Below are positions 21,585 through 34,446 of a stretch of 64,000 nucleotides of DNA, piece by piece. This DNA is from Mactromeris polynyma (lineage: Eukaryota > Mollusca > Bivalvia > Venerida > Mactridae): positions 56,298,431-56,362,430 of the forward strand of contig JASFXZ010000002.1 of NCBI GenBank assembly GCA_032209605.1. The letters run 5' to 3'. Positions within the stretch are counted from its first letter, which is position 1; every line of letters starts with the position of its first letter. The notes under the pieces are model-generated. The model searched no databases and was not told the origin of the DNA. It worked only from the letters and a program-made list of their open reading frames with translations. Made by a program: the position numbers and the translations under genes.

Positions 21585-22141
21585 ACTATTAGCGAAAAAA
21601 TTAGGCGCTATATACCTACGATGTCCTGCCAACCGGAAGTAGGCGTTTTTGACCTTGTACTAAGTTGTAGACGTGCAAGGACGGCTCGACGGTGCGGTCC
21701 GAAGCGAAAATAACGCGCGCACAGCAAGTTACGCTATGCATATAGCGCCGTGTGTAACGCTTACTGTCGCGATTATCACTGTCTCACTGTGCAGATTGAT
21801 CCGTTCACGTGGACTACTCACCCTGATGGGTGAAGTCGCGGTCACTGAGTCGGGCTCGGATTCGCGTGCAATGCACCAGTCCGTCCAGACGGCCGCTCTG
21901 TGACGAGTTTGTGGGAGAATGAGAGTCAATTTTACGGGTGTATACATGTACATGTACACATACGCCGCTCACAGCGCAAATGTCGTTAGTCAGATGCGCC
22001 GTTTAATTTCACTGCTAAAATGATCATAAAAGACAATATCCGTGCATGAAATAAATTCGCAGACGGCTAGTTTGACCTGAGAAGTGGTGAAAAATAGTTG
22101 GCAAGTAAGTAAAAATAGAAAAAAAATTGCGAAAAAAATAA

Positions 22142-22261
22142 AAGTCTACAGCACCCGGTATTCCCAGGCGGTCACCCATCCAAGTACTAACCGGGCTCGA
22201 CGTTGCTTAACTTCGGTGATCGGACGAGAACCGGTGTTTTCAACGTGATATGGCCGTAGAC
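22142..22261 (-). rRNA. 5S rRNA gene, unit 34
   Basis: Consensus gene. Spacer has C217T (22337). Confidence 0.97.
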
Positions 22262-22818
22262 ACTATTAGCGAAAAAATTAGGCCCTATATACCTACGATG
22301 TCCTGCCAACCGGAAGTAGGCGTTTTTGACCTTGTATTAAGTTGTAGACGTGCAAGGACGGCTCGACGGTGCGGTCCGAAGCGAAAATAACGCGCGCACA
22401 GCAAGTTACGCTATGCATATAGCGCCGTGTGTAACGCTTACTGTCGCGATTATCACTGTCTCACTGTGCAGATTGATCCGTTCACGTGGACTACTCACCC
22501 TGATGGGTGAAGTCGCGGTCACTGAGTCGGGCTCGGATTCGCGTGCAATGCACCAGTCCGTCCAGACGGCCGCTCTGTGACGAGTTTGTGGGAGAATGAG
22601 AGTCAATTTTACGGGTGTATACATGTACATGTACACATACGCCGCTCACAGCGCAAATGTCGTTAGTCAGATGCGCCGTTTAATTTCACTGCTAAAATGA
22701 TCATAAAAGACAATATCCGTGCATGAAATAAATTCGCAGACGGCTAGTTTGACCTGAGAAGTGGTGAAAAATAGTTGGCAAGTAAGTAAAAATAGAAAAA
22801 AAATTGCGAAAAAAATAA

Positions 22819-22938
22819 AAGTCTACAGCACCCGGTATTCCCAGGCGGTCACCCATCCAAGTACTAACCGGGCTCGACGTTGCTTAACTTCGGTGATCGG
22901 ACGAGAACCGGTGTTTTCAACGTGATATGGCCGTAGAC
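22819..22938 (-). rRNA. 5S rRNA gene, unit 35
   Basis: Consensus gene. Spacer has C217T (23014), T419G, A579 and A9T. It looks like a crossover product: left half like unit 34, right half like unit 66. Confidence 0.97.
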
Positions 22939-23495
22939 ACTATTAGCGAAAAAATTAGGCCCTATATACCTACGATGTCCTGCCAACCGGAAGTAGGCGT
23001 TTTTGACCTTGTATTAAGTTGTAGACGTGCAAGGACGGCTCGACGGTGCGGTCCGAAGCGAAAATAACGCGCGCACAGCAAGTTACGCTATGCATATAGC
23101 GCCGTGTGTAACGCTTACTGTCGCGATTATCACTGTCTCACTGTGCAGATTGATCCGTTCACGTGGACTACTCACCCTGATGGGTGAAGTCGCGGTCACT
23201 GAGTCGGGCTCGGATGCGCGTGCAATGCACCAGTCCGTCCAGACGGCCGCTCTGTGACGAGTTTGTGGGAGAATGAGAGTCAATTTTACGGGTGTATACA
23301 TGTACATGTACACATACGCCGCTCACAGCGCAAATGTCGTTAGTCAGATGCGCCGTTTAATTTCACTGCTAAAATAATCATAAAAGACAATATCCGTGCA
23401 TGAAATAAATTCGCAGACGGCTAGTTTGACCTGAGAAGTGGTGAAAAATAGTTGGCAAGTAAGTAAAAATAGAAAAAAAAATGCGAAAAAAATAA

Positions 23496-23615
23496 AAGTC
23501 TACAGCACCCGGTATTCCCAGGCGGTCACCCATCCAAGTACTAACCGGGCTCGACGTTGCTTAACTTCGGTGATCGGACGAGAACCGGTGTTTTCAACGT
23601 GATATGGCCGTAGAC
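23496..23615 (-). rRNA. 5S rRNA gene, unit 36
   Basis: Consensus gene. Spacer has T381A (23855) in the hairpin loop, A579 and A9T. Confidence 0.97.
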
Positions 23616-24172
23616 ACTATTAGCGAAAAAATTAGGCCCTATATACCTACGATGTCCTGCCAACCGGAAGTAGGCGTTTTTGACCTTGTACTAAGTTGTA
23701 GACGTGCAAGGACGGCTCGACGGTGCGGTCCGAAGCGAAAATAACGCGCGCACAGCAAGTTACGCTATGCATATAGCGCCGTGTGTAACGCTTACTGTCG
23801 CGATTATCACTGTCTCACTGTGCAGATTGATCCGTTCACGTGGACTACTCACCCAGATGGGTGAAGTCGCGGTCACTGAGTCGGGCTCGGATTCGCGTGC
23901 AATGCACCAGTCCGTCCAGACGGCCGCTCTGTGACGAGTTTGTGGGAGAATGAGAGTCAATTTTACGGGTGTATACATGTACATGTACACATACGCCGCT
24001 CACAGCGCAAATGTCGTTAGTCAGATGCGCCGTTTAATTTCACTGCTAAAATAATCATAAAAGACAATATCCGTGCATGAAATAAATTCGCAGACGGCTA
24101 GTTTGACCTGAGAAGTGGTGAAAAATAGTTGGCAAGTAAGTAAAAATAGAAAAAAAAATGCGAAAAAAATAA

Positions 24173-24292
24173 AAGTCTACAGCACCCGGTATTCCCAGGC
24201 GGTCACCCATCCAAGTACTAACCGGGCTCGACGTTGCTTAACTTCGGTGATCGGACGAGAACCGGTGTTTTCAACGTGATATGGCCGTAGAC
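24173..24292 (-). rRNA. 5S rRNA gene, unit 37
   Basis: Consensus gene, baseline spacer. Confidence 0.97.
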
Positions 24293-24849
24293 ACTATTAG
24301 CGAAAAAATTAGGCCCTATATACCTACGATGTCCTGCCAACCGGAAGTAGGCGTTTTTGACCTTGTACTAAGTTGTAGACGTGCAAGGACGGCTCGACGG
24401 TGCGGTCCGAAGCGAAAATAACGCGCGCACAGCAAGTTACGCTATGCATATAGCGCCGTGTGTAACGCTTACTGTCGCGATTATCACTGTCTCACTGTGC
24501 AGATTGATCCGTTCACGTGGACTACTCACCCTGATGGGTGAAGTCGCGGTCACTGAGTCGGGCTCGGATTCGCGTGCAATGCACCAGTCCGTCCAGACGG
24601 CCGCTCTGTGACGAGTTTGTGGGAGAATGAGAGTCAATTTTACGGGTGTATACATGTACATGTACACATACGCCGCTCACAGCGCAAATGTCGTTAGTCA
24701 GATGCGCCGTTTAATTTCACTGCTAAAATGATCATAAAAGACAATATCCGTGCATGAAATAAATTCGCAGACGGCTAGTTTGACCTGAGAAGTGGTGAAA
24801 AATAGTTGGCAAGTAAGTAAAAATAGAAAAAAAATTGCGAAAAAAATAA

Positions 24850-24969
24850 AAGTCTACAGCACCCGGTATTCCCAGGCGGTCACCCATCCAAGTACTAACC
24901 GGGCTCGACGTTGCTTAACTTCGGTGATCGGACGAGAACCGGTGTTTTCAACGTGATATGGCCTTAGAC
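24850..24969 (-). rRNA. 5S rRNA gene, unit 38 (C6A variant)
   Basis: RNA position 6 is A instead of C (24964, G to T on the + strand), replacing the C6-G113 pair of helix I with an A-G mismatch. The -23 change is also present. The A-run at the spacer end has lost one A, so this unit is 676 bp. Its closest relative is unit 69. Confidence 0.95.
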
Positions 24970-25525
24970 ACTATTAGCGAAAAAATTAGGCGCTATATAC
25001 CTACGATGTCCTGCCAACCGGAAGTAGGCGTTTTTGACCTTGTACTAAGTTGTAGACGTGCAAGGACGGCTCGACGGTGCGGTCCGAAGCGAAAATAACG
25101 CGCGCACAGCAAGTTACGCTATGCATATAGCGCCGTGTGTAACGCTTACTGTCGCGATTATCACTGTCTCACTGTGCAGATTGATCCGTTCACGTGGACT
25201 ACTCACCCTGATGGGTGAAGTCGCGGTCACTGAGTCGGGCTCGGATTCGCGTGCAATGCACCAGTCCGTCCAGACGGCCGCTCTGTGACGAGTTTGTGGG
25301 AGAATGAGAGTCAATTTTACGGGTGTATACATGTACATGTACACATACGCCGCTCACAGCGCAAATGTCGTTAGTCAGATGCGCCGTTTAATTTCACTGC
25401 TAAAATGATCATAAAAGACAATATCCGTGCATGAAATAAATTCGCAGACGGCTAGTTTGACCTGAGAAGTGGTGAAAAATAGTTGGCAAGTAAGTAAAAA
25501 TAGAAAAAAATTGCGAAAAAAATAA

Positions 25526-25645
25526 AAGTCTACAGCACCCGGTATTCCCAGGCGGTCACCCATCCAAGTACTAACCGGGCTCGACGTTGCTTAACTTCGG
25601 TGATCGGACGAGAACCGGTGTTTTCAACGTGATATGGCCGTAGAC
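25526..25645 (-). rRNA. 5S rRNA gene, unit 39
   Basis: Consensus gene. Its backup T-run is one base shorter than usual. Spacer has G185A (25689) and T419G, shared with units 61 and 70. Confidence 0.97.
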
Positions 25646-26202
25646 ACTATTAGCGAAAAAATTAGGCCCTATATACCTACGATGTCCTACCAACCGGAAG
25701 TAGGCGTTTTTGACCTTGTACTAAGTTGTAGACGTGCAAGGACGGCTCGACGGTGCGGTCCGAAGCGAAAATAACGCGCGCACAGCAAGTTACGCTATGC
25801 ATATAGCGCCGTGTGTAACGCTTACTGTCGCGATTATCACTGTCTCACTGTGCAGATTGATCCGTTCACGTGGACTACTCACCCTGATGGGTGAAGTCGC
25901 GGTCACTGAGTCGGGCTCGGATGCGCGTGCAATGCACCAGTCCGTCCAGACGGCCGCTCTGTGACGAGTTTGTGGGAGAATGAGAGTCAATTTTACGGGT
26001 GTATACATGTACATGTACACATACGCCGCTCACAGCGCAAATGTCGTTAGTCAGATGCGCCGTTTAATTTCACTGCTAAAATGATCATAAAAGACAATAT
26101 CCGTGCATGAAATAAATTCGCAGACGGCTAGTTTGACCTGAGAAGTGGTGAAAAATAGTTGGCAAGTAAGTAAAAATAGAAAAAAAATTGCGAAAAAAAT
26201 AA

Positions 26203-26322
26203 AAGTCTACAGCACCCGGTATTCCCAGGCGGTCACCCATCCAAGTACTAACCGGGCTCGACGTTGCTTAACTTCGGTGATCGGACGAGAACCGGTGTTT
26301 TCAACGTGATATGGCCGTAGAC
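26203..26322 (-). rRNA. 5S rRNA gene, unit 40
   Basis: Consensus gene. Spacer has A343G. Confidence 0.97.
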
Positions 26323-26879
26323 ACTATTAGCGAAAAAATTAGGCCCTATATACCTACGATGTCCTGCCAACCGGAAGTAGGCGTTTTTGACCTTGTACTA
26401 AGTTGTAGACGTGCAAGGACGGCTCGACGGTGCGGTCCGAAGCGAAAATAACGCGCGCACAGCAAGTTACGCTATGCATATAGCGCCGTGTGTAACGCTT
26501 ACTGTCGCGATTATCACTGTCTCGCTGTGCAGATTGATCCGTTCACGTGGACTACTCACCCTGATGGGTGAAGTCGCGGTCACTGAGTCGGGCTCGGATT
26601 CGCGTGCAATGCACCAGTCCGTCCAGACGGCCGCTCTGTGACGAGTTTGTGGGAGAATGAGAGTCAATTTTACGGGTGTATACATGTACATGTACACATA
26701 CGCCGCTCACAGCGCAAATGTCGTTAGTCAGATGCGCCGTTTAATTTCACTGCTAAAATGATCATAAAAGACAATATCCGTGCATGAAATAAATTCGCAG
26801 ACGGCTAGTTTGACCTGAGAAGTGGTGAAAAATAGTTGGCAAGTAAGTAAAAATAGAAAAAAAATTGCGAAAAAAATAA

Positions 26880-26999
26880 AAGTCTACAGCACCCGGTATT
26901 CCCAGGCGGTCACCCATCCAAGTACTAACCGGGCTCGACGTTGCTTAACTTCGGTGATCGGACGAGAACTGGTGTTTTCAACTTGATATGGCCGTAGAC
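26880..26999 (-). rRNA. 5S rRNA gene, unit 41 (C17A and G30A variant)
   Basis: Two private substitutions lie in the RNA: C17 to A (26983) and G30 to A (26970, at a CpG). Both are in the 5' third, in or near helix II and helix III sequence, outside the A, intermediate and C boxes. This is the most altered full-length copy and may be a decaying gene. Spacer is baseline. Confidence 0.94.
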
Positions 27000-27556
27000 A
27001 CTATTAGCGAAAAAATTAGGCCCTATATACCTACGATGTCCTGCCAACCGGAAGTAGGCGTTTTTGACCTTGTACTAAGTTGTAGACGTGCAAGGACGGC
27101 TCGACGGTGCGGTCCGAAGCGAAAATAACGCGCGCACAGCAAGTTACGCTATGCATATAGCGCCGTGTGTAACGCTTACTGTCGCGATTATCACTGTCTC
27201 ACTGTGCAGATTGATCCGTTCACGTGGACTACTCACCCTGATGGGTGAAGTCGCGGTCACTGAGTCGGGCTCGGATTCGCGTGCAATGCACCAGTCCGTC
27301 CAGACGGCCGCTCTGTGACGAGTTTGTGGGAGAATGAGAGTCAATTTTACGGGTGTATACATGTACATGTACACATACGCCGCTCACAGCGCAAATGTCG
27401 TTAGTCAGATGCGCCGTTTAATTTCACTGCTAAAATGATCATAAAAGACAATATCCGTGCATGAAATAAATTCGCAGACGGCTAGTTTGACCTGAGAAGT
27501 GGTGAAAAATAGTTGGCAAGTAAGTAAAAATAGAAAAAAAATTGCGAAAAAAATAA

Positions 27557-27676
27557 AAGTCTACAGCACCCGGTATTCCCAGGCGGTCACCCATCCAAGT
27601 ACTAACCGGGCTCGACGTTGCTTAACTTCGGTGATCGGACGAGAACCGGTGTTTTCAACGTGATATGGCCGTAGAC
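27557..27676 (-). rRNA. 5S rRNA gene, unit 42
   Basis: Consensus gene. Spacer has T330G (27865), A579 and A9T, as in units 74 and 84. Confidence 0.97.
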
Positions 27677-28233
27677 ACTATTAGCGAAAAAATTAGGCCC
27701 TATATACCTACGATGTCCTGCCAACCGGAAGTAGGCGTTTTTGACCTTGTACTAAGTTGTAGACGTGCAAGGACGGCTCGACGGTGCGGTCCGAAGCGAA
27801 AATAACGCGCGCACAGCAAGTTACGCTATGCATATAGCGCCGTGTGTAACGCTTACTGTCGCGAGTATCACTGTCTCACTGTGCAGATTGATCCGTTCAC
27901 GTGGACTACTCACCCTGATGGGTGAAGTCGCGGTCACTGAGTCGGGCTCGGATTCGCGTGCAATGCACCAGTCCGTCCAGACGGCCGCTCTGTGACGAGT
28001 TTGTGGGAGAATGAGAGTCAATTTTACGGGTGTATACATGTACATGTACACATACGCCGCTCACAGCGCAAATGTCGTTAGTCAGATGCGCCGTTTAATT
28101 TCACTGCTAAAATAATCATAAAAGACAATATCCGTGCATGAAATAAATTCGCAGACGGCTAGTTTGACCTGAGAAGTGGTGAAAAATAGTTGGCAAGTAA
28201 GTAAAAATAGAAAAAAAAATGCGAAAAAAATAA

Positions 28234-28353
28234 AAGTCTACAGCACCCGGTATTCCCAGGCGGTCACCCATCCAAGTACTAACCGGGCTCGACGTTGCTT
28301 AACTTCGGTGATCGGACGAGAACCGGTGTTTTCAACGTGATATGGCCGTAGAC
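28234..28353 (-). rRNA. 5S rRNA gene, unit 43
   Basis: Consensus gene. Spacer has T419G. Confidence 0.97.
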
Positions 28354-28910
28354 ACTATTAGCGAAAAAATTAGGCCCTATATACCTACGATGTCCTGCCA
28401 ACCGGAAGTAGGCGTTTTTGACCTTGTACTAAGTTGTAGACGTGCAAGGACGGCTCGACGGTGCGGTCCGAAGCGAAAATAACGCGCGCACAGCAAGTTA
28501 CGCTATGCATATAGCGCCGTGTGTAACGCTTACTGTCGCGATTATCACTGTCTCACTGTGCAGATTGATCCGTTCACGTGGACTACTCACCCTGATGGGT
28601 GAAGTCGCGGTCACTGAGTCGGGCTCGGATGCGCGTGCAATGCACCAGTCCGTCCAGACGGCCGCTCTGTGACGAGTTTGTGGGAGAATGAGAGTCAATT
28701 TTACGGGTGTATACATGTACATGTACACATACGCCGCTCACAGCGCAAATGTCGTTAGTCAGATGCGCCGTTTAATTTCACTGCTAAAATGATCATAAAA
28801 GACAATATCCGTGCATGAAATAAATTCGCAGACGGCTAGTTTGACCTGAGAAGTGGTGAAAAATAGTTGGCAAGTAAGTAAAAATAGAAAAAAAATTGCG
28901 AAAAAAATAA

Positions 28911-29030
28911 AAGTCTACAGCACCCGGTATTCCCAGGCGGTCACCCATCCAAGTACTAACCGGGCTCGACGTTGCTTAACTTCGGTGATCGGACGAGAAC
29001 CGGTGTTTTCAACGTGATATGGCCGTAGAC
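28911..29030 (-). rRNA. 5S rRNA gene, unit 44
   Basis: Consensus gene. Spacer has private C344T. Confidence 0.97.
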
Positions 29031-29587
29031 ACTATTAGCGAAAAAATTAGGCCCTATATACCTACGATGTCCTGCCAACCGGAAGTAGGCGTTTTTGACC
29101 TTGTACTAAGTTGTAGACGTGCAAGGACGGCTCGACGGTGCGGTCCGAAGCGAAAATAACGCGCGCACAGCAAGTTACGCTATGCATATAGCGCCGTGTG
29201 TAACGCTTACTGTCGCGATTATCACTGTCTCATTGTGCAGATTGATCCGTTCACGTGGACTACTCACCCTGATGGGTGAAGTCGCGGTCACTGAGTCGGG
29301 CTCGGATTCGCGTGCAATGCACCAGTCCGTCCAGACGGCCGCTCTGTGACGAGTTTGTGGGAGAATGAGAGTCAATTTTACGGGTGTATACATGTACATG
29401 TACACATACGCCGCTCACAGCGCAAATGTCGTTAGTCAGATGCGCCGTTTAATTTCACTGCTAAAATGATCATAAAAGACAATATCCGTGCATGAAATAA
29501 ATTCGCAGACGGCTAGTTTGACCTGAGAAGTGGTGAAAAATAGTTGGCAAGTAAGTAAAAATAGAAAAAAAATTGCGAAAAAAATAA

Positions 29588-29707
29588 AAGTCTACAGCAC
29601 CCGGTATTCCCAGGCGGTCACCCATCCAAGTACTAACCGGGCTCGACGTTGCTTAACTTCGGTGATCGGACGAGAACCGGTGTTTTCAACGTGATATGGC
29701 CGTAGAC
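29588..29707 (-). rRNA. 5S rRNA gene, unit 45
   Basis: Consensus gene. Spacer has A579 with A8TT, a recombinant combination. Confidence 0.97.
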
Positions 29708-30264
29708 ACTATTAGCGAAAAAATTAGGCCCTATATACCTACGATGTCCTGCCAACCGGAAGTAGGCGTTTTTGACCTTGTACTAAGTTGTAGACGTGCA
29801 AGGACGGCTCGACGGTGCGGTCCGAAGCGAAAATAACGCGCGCACAGCAAGTTACGCTATGCATATAGCGCCGTGTGTAACGCTTACTGTCGCGATTATC
29901 ACTGTCTCACTGTGCAGATTGATCCGTTCACGTGGACTACTCACCCTGATGGGTGAAGTCGCGGTCACTGAGTCGGGCTCGGATTCGCGTGCAATGCACC
30001 AGTCCGTCCAGACGGCCGCTCTGTGACGAGTTTGTGGGAGAATGAGAGTCAATTTTACGGGTGTATACATGTACATGTACACATACGCCGCTCACAGCGC
30101 AAATGTCGTTAGTCAGATGCGCCGTTTAATTTCACTGCTAAAATAATCATAAAAGACAATATCCGTGCATGAAATAAATTCGCAGACGGCTAGTTTGACC
30201 TGAGAAGTGGTGAAAAATAGTTGGCAAGTAAGTAAAAATAGAAAAAAAATTGCGAAAAAAATAA

Positions 30265-30384
30265 AAGTCTACAGCACCCGGTATTCCCAGGCGGTCACCC
30301 ATCCAAGTACTAACCGGGCTCGACGTTGCTTAACTTCGGTGATCGGACGAGAACCGGTGTTTTCAACGTGATATGGCCGTAGAC
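30265..30384 (-). rRNA. 5S rRNA gene, unit 46
   Basis: Consensus gene. Spacer has A579 and A9T. Confidence 0.97.
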
Positions 30385-30941
30385 ACTATTAGCGAAAAAA
30401 TTAGGCCCTATATACCTACGATGTCCTGCCAACCGGAAGTAGGCGTTTTTGACCTTGTACTAAGTTGTAGACGTGCAAGGACGGCTCGACGGTGCGGTCC
30501 GAAGCGAAAATAACGCGCGCACAGCAAGTTACGCTATGCATATAGCGCCGTGTGTAACGCTTACTGTCGCGATTATCACTGTCTCACTGTGCAGATTGAT
30601 CCGTTCACGTGGACTACTCACCCTGATGGGTGAAGTCGCGGTCACTGAGTCGGGCTCGGATTCGCGTGCAATGCACCAGTCCGTCCAGACGGCCGCTCTG
30701 TGACGAGTTTGTGGGAGAATGAGAGTCAATTTTACGGGTGTATACATGTACATGTACACATACGCCGCTCACAGCGCAAATGTCGTTAGTCAGATGCGCC
30801 GTTTAATTTCACTGCTAAAATAATCATAAAAGACAATATCCGTGCATGAAATAAATTCGCAGACGGCTAGTTTGACCTGAGAAGTGGTGAAAAATAGTTG
30901 GCAAGTAAGTAAAAATAGAAAAAAAAATGCGAAAAAAATAA

Positions 30942-31061
30942 AAGTCTACAGCACCCGGTATTCCCAGGCGGTCACCCATCCAAGTACTAACCGGGCTCGA
31001 CGTTGCTTAACTTCGGTGATCGGACGAGAACCGGTGTTTTCAACGTGATATGGCCGTAGAC
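30942..31061 (-). rRNA. 5S rRNA gene, unit 47
   Basis: Consensus gene, baseline spacer. Confidence 0.97.
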
Positions 31062-31618
31062 ACTATTAGCGAAAAAATTAGGCCCTATATACCTACGATG
31101 TCCTGCCAACCGGAAGTAGGCGTTTTTGACCTTGTACTAAGTTGTAGACGTGCAAGGACGGCTCGACGGTGCGGTCCGAAGCGAAAATAACGCGCGCACA
31201 GCAAGTTACGCTATGCATATAGCGCCGTGTGTAACGCTTACTGTCGCGATTATCACTGTCTCACTGTGCAGATTGATCCGTTCACGTGGACTACTCACCC
31301 TGATGGGTGAAGTCGCGGTCACTGAGTCGGGCTCGGATTCGCGTGCAATGCACCAGTCCGTCCAGACGGCCGCTCTGTGACGAGTTTGTGGGAGAATGAG
31401 AGTCAATTTTACGGGTGTATACATGTACATGTACACATACGCCGCTCACAGCGCAAATGTCGTTAGTCAGATGCGCCGTTTAATTTCACTGCTAAAATGA
31501 TCATAAAAGACAATATCCGTGCATGAAATAAATTCGCAGACGGCTAGTTTGACCTGAGAAGTGGTGAAAAATAGTTGGCAAGTAAGTAAAAATAGAAAAA
31601 AAATTGCGAAAAAAATAA

Positions 31619-31738
31619 AAGTCTACAGCACCCGGTATTCCCAGGCGGTCACCCATCCAAGTACTAACCGGGCTCGACGTTGCTTAACTTCGGTGATCGG
31701 ACGAGAACCGGTGTTTTCAACGTGATATGGCCTTAGAC
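31619..31738 (-). rRNA. 5S rRNA gene, unit 48 (C6A variant)
   Basis: Helix I variant C6A (31733) together with the -23 change. First unit of the 5-unit duplication. Confidence 0.95.
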
Positions 31739-32295
31739 ACTATTAGCGAAAAAATTAGGCGCTATATACCTACGATGTCCTGCCAACCGGAAGTAGGCGT
31801 TTTTGACCTTGTACTAAGTTGTAGACGTGCAAGGACGGCTCGACGGTGCGGTCCGAAGCGAAAATAACGCGCGCACAGCAAGTTACGCTATGCATATAGC
31901 GCCGTGTGTAACGCTTACTGTCGCGATTATCACTGTCTCACTGTGCAGATTGATCCGTTCACGTGGACTACTCACCCTGATGGGTGAAGTCGCGGTCACT
32001 GAGTCGGGCTCGGATTCGCGTGCAATGCACCAGTCCGTCCAGACGGCCGCTCTGTGACGAGTTTGTGGGAGAATGAGAGTCAATTTTACGGGTGTATACA
32101 TGTACATGTACACATACGCCGCTCACAGCGCAAATGTCGTTAGTCAGATGCGCCGTTTAATTTCACTGCTAAAATGATCATAAAAGACAATATCCGTGCA
32201 TGAAATAAATTCGCAGACGGCTAGTTTGACCTGAGAAGTGGTGAAAAATAGTTGGCAAGTAAGTAAAAATAGAAAAAAAATTGCGAAAAAAATAA

Positions 32296-32415
32296 AAGTC
32301 TACAGCACCCGGTATTCCCAGGCGGTCACCCATCCAAGTACTAACCGGGCTCGACGTTGCTTAACTTCGGTGATCGGACGAGAACCGGTGTTTTCAACGT
32401 GATATGGCCGTAGAC
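32296..32415 (-). rRNA. 5S rRNA gene, unit 49
   Basis: Consensus gene, baseline spacer. Confidence 0.97.
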
Positions 32416-32972
32416 ACTATTAGCGAAAAAATTAGGCCCTATATACCTACGATGTCCTGCCAACCGGAAGTAGGCGTTTTTGACCTTGTACTAAGTTGTA
32501 GACGTGCAAGGACGGCTCGACGGTGCGGTCCGAAGCGAAAATAACGCGCGCACAGCAAGTTACGCTATGCATATAGCGCCGTGTGTAACGCTTACTGTCG
32601 CGATTATCACTGTCTCACTGTGCAGATTGATCCGTTCACGTGGACTACTCACCCTGATGGGTGAAGTCGCGGTCACTGAGTCGGGCTCGGATTCGCGTGC
32701 AATGCACCAGTCCGTCCAGACGGCCGCTCTGTGACGAGTTTGTGGGAGAATGAGAGTCAATTTTACGGGTGTATACATGTACATGTACACATACGCCGCT
32801 CACAGCGCAAATGTCGTTAGTCAGATGCGCCGTTTAATTTCACTGCTAAAATGATCATAAAAGACAATATCCGTGCATGAAATAAATTCGCAGACGGCTA
32901 GTTTGACCTGAGAAGTGGTGAAAAATAGTTGGCAAGTAAGTAAAAATAGAAAAAAAATTGCGAAAAAAATAA

Positions 32973-33092
32973 AAGTCTACAGCACCCGGTATTCCCAGGC
33001 GGTCACCCATCCAAGTACTAACCGGGCTCGACGTTGCTTAACTTCGGTGATCGGACGAGAACCGGTGTTTTCAACGTGATATGGCCGTAGAC
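32973..33092 (-). rRNA. 5S rRNA gene, unit 50
   Basis: Consensus gene. Spacer has A175T at -34 (33126), shared with unit 55, and private A343C. Confidence 0.97.
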
Positions 33093-33649
33093 ACTATTAG
33101 CGAAAAAATTAGGCCCTATATACCTTCGATGTCCTGCCAACCGGAAGTAGGCGTTTTTGACCTTGTACTAAGTTGTAGACGTGCAAGGACGGCTCGACGG
33201 TGCGGTCCGAAGCGAAAATAACGCGCGCACAGCAAGTTACGCTATGCATATAGCGCCGTGTGTAACGCTTACTGTCGCGATTATCACTGTCTCCCTGTGC
33301 AGATTGATCCGTTCACGTGGACTACTCACCCTGATGGGTGAAGTCGCGGTCACTGAGTCGGGCTCGGATTCGCGTGCAATGCACCAGTCCGTCCAGACGG
33401 CCGCTCTGTGACGAGTTTGTGGGAGAATGAGAGTCAATTTTACGGGTGTATACATGTACATGTACACATACGCCGCTCACAGCGCAAATGTCGTTAGTCA
33501 GATGCGCCGTTTAATTTCACTGCTAAAATGATCATAAAAGACAATATCCGTGCATGAAATAAATTCGCAGACGGCTAGTTTGACCTGAGAAGTGGTGAAA
33601 AATAGTTGGCAAGTAAGTAAAAATAGAAAAAAAATTGCGAAAAAAATAA

Positions 33650-33769
33650 AAGTCTACAGCACCCGGTATTCCCAGGCGGTCACCCATCCAAGTACTAACC
33701 GGGCTCGACGTTGCTTAACTTCGGTGATCGGACGAGAACCGGTGTTTTCAACGTGATATGGCCGTAGAC
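33650..33769 (-). rRNA. 5S rRNA gene, unit 51
   Basis: Consensus gene. Spacer has A343G and C433T (34061), shared with unit 56. C433T puts a stop codon in the minus-strand spacer frame. Confidence 0.97.
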
Positions 33770-34326
33770 ACTATTAGCGAAAAAATTAGGCCCTATATAC
33801 CTACGATGTCCTGCCAACCGGAAGTAGGCGTTTTTGACCTTGTACTAAGTTGTAGACGTGCAAGGACGGCTCGACGGTGCGGTCCGAAGCGAAAATAACG
33901 CGCGCACAGCAAGTTACGCTATGCATATAGCGCCGTGTGTAACGCTTACTGTCGCGATTATCACTGTCTCGCTGTGCAGATTGATCCGTTCACGTGGACT
34001 ACTCACCCTGATGGGTGAAGTCGCGGTCACTGAGTCGGGCTCGGATTCGCGTGCAATGCATCAGTCCGTCCAGACGGCCGCTCTGTGACGAGTTTGTGGG
34101 AGAATGAGAGTCAATTTTACGGGTGTATACATGTACATGTACACATACGCCGCTCACAGCGCAAATGTCGTTAGTCAGATGCGCCGTTTAATTTCACTGC
34201 TAAAATGATCATAAAAGACAATATCCGTGCATGAAATAAATTCGCAGACGGCTAGTTTGACCTGAGAAGTGGTGAAAAATAGTTGGCAAGTAAGTAAAAA
34301 TAGAAAAAAAATTGCGAAAAAAATAA

Positions 34327-34446
34327 AAGTCTACAGCACCCGGTATTCCCAGGCGGTCACCCATCCAAGTACTAACCGGGCTCGACGTTGCTTAACTTCG
34401 GTGATCGGACGAGAACCGGTGTTTTCAACGTGATATGGCCGTAGAC
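34327..34446 (-). rRNA. 5S rRNA gene, unit 52
   Basis: Consensus gene, baseline spacer. Confidence 0.97.

Larger units (their letters stand above)
20090..22797. repeat. Four-unit higher-order repeat, copy 2 (units 31-34)
   Basis: Adjacent second copy of the four-unit pattern. Only T345A in unit 27 was seen to differ. Confidence 0.85.
22798..26858. repeat. Six-unit block, copy 1 (units 35-40)
   Basis: Carries T419G, T381A, baseline, C6A with the A deletion, G185A+T419G, A343G in order. Recurs 20,986 bp to the right. Confidence 0.85.

Noticed and set aside
25375..25563. 62-codon minus-strand frame in units 38/39 and 69/70
   Set aside because: It appears only because of the 1-bp A-run deletion, overlaps the 5S gene and its terminator, and has no counterpart in other units.
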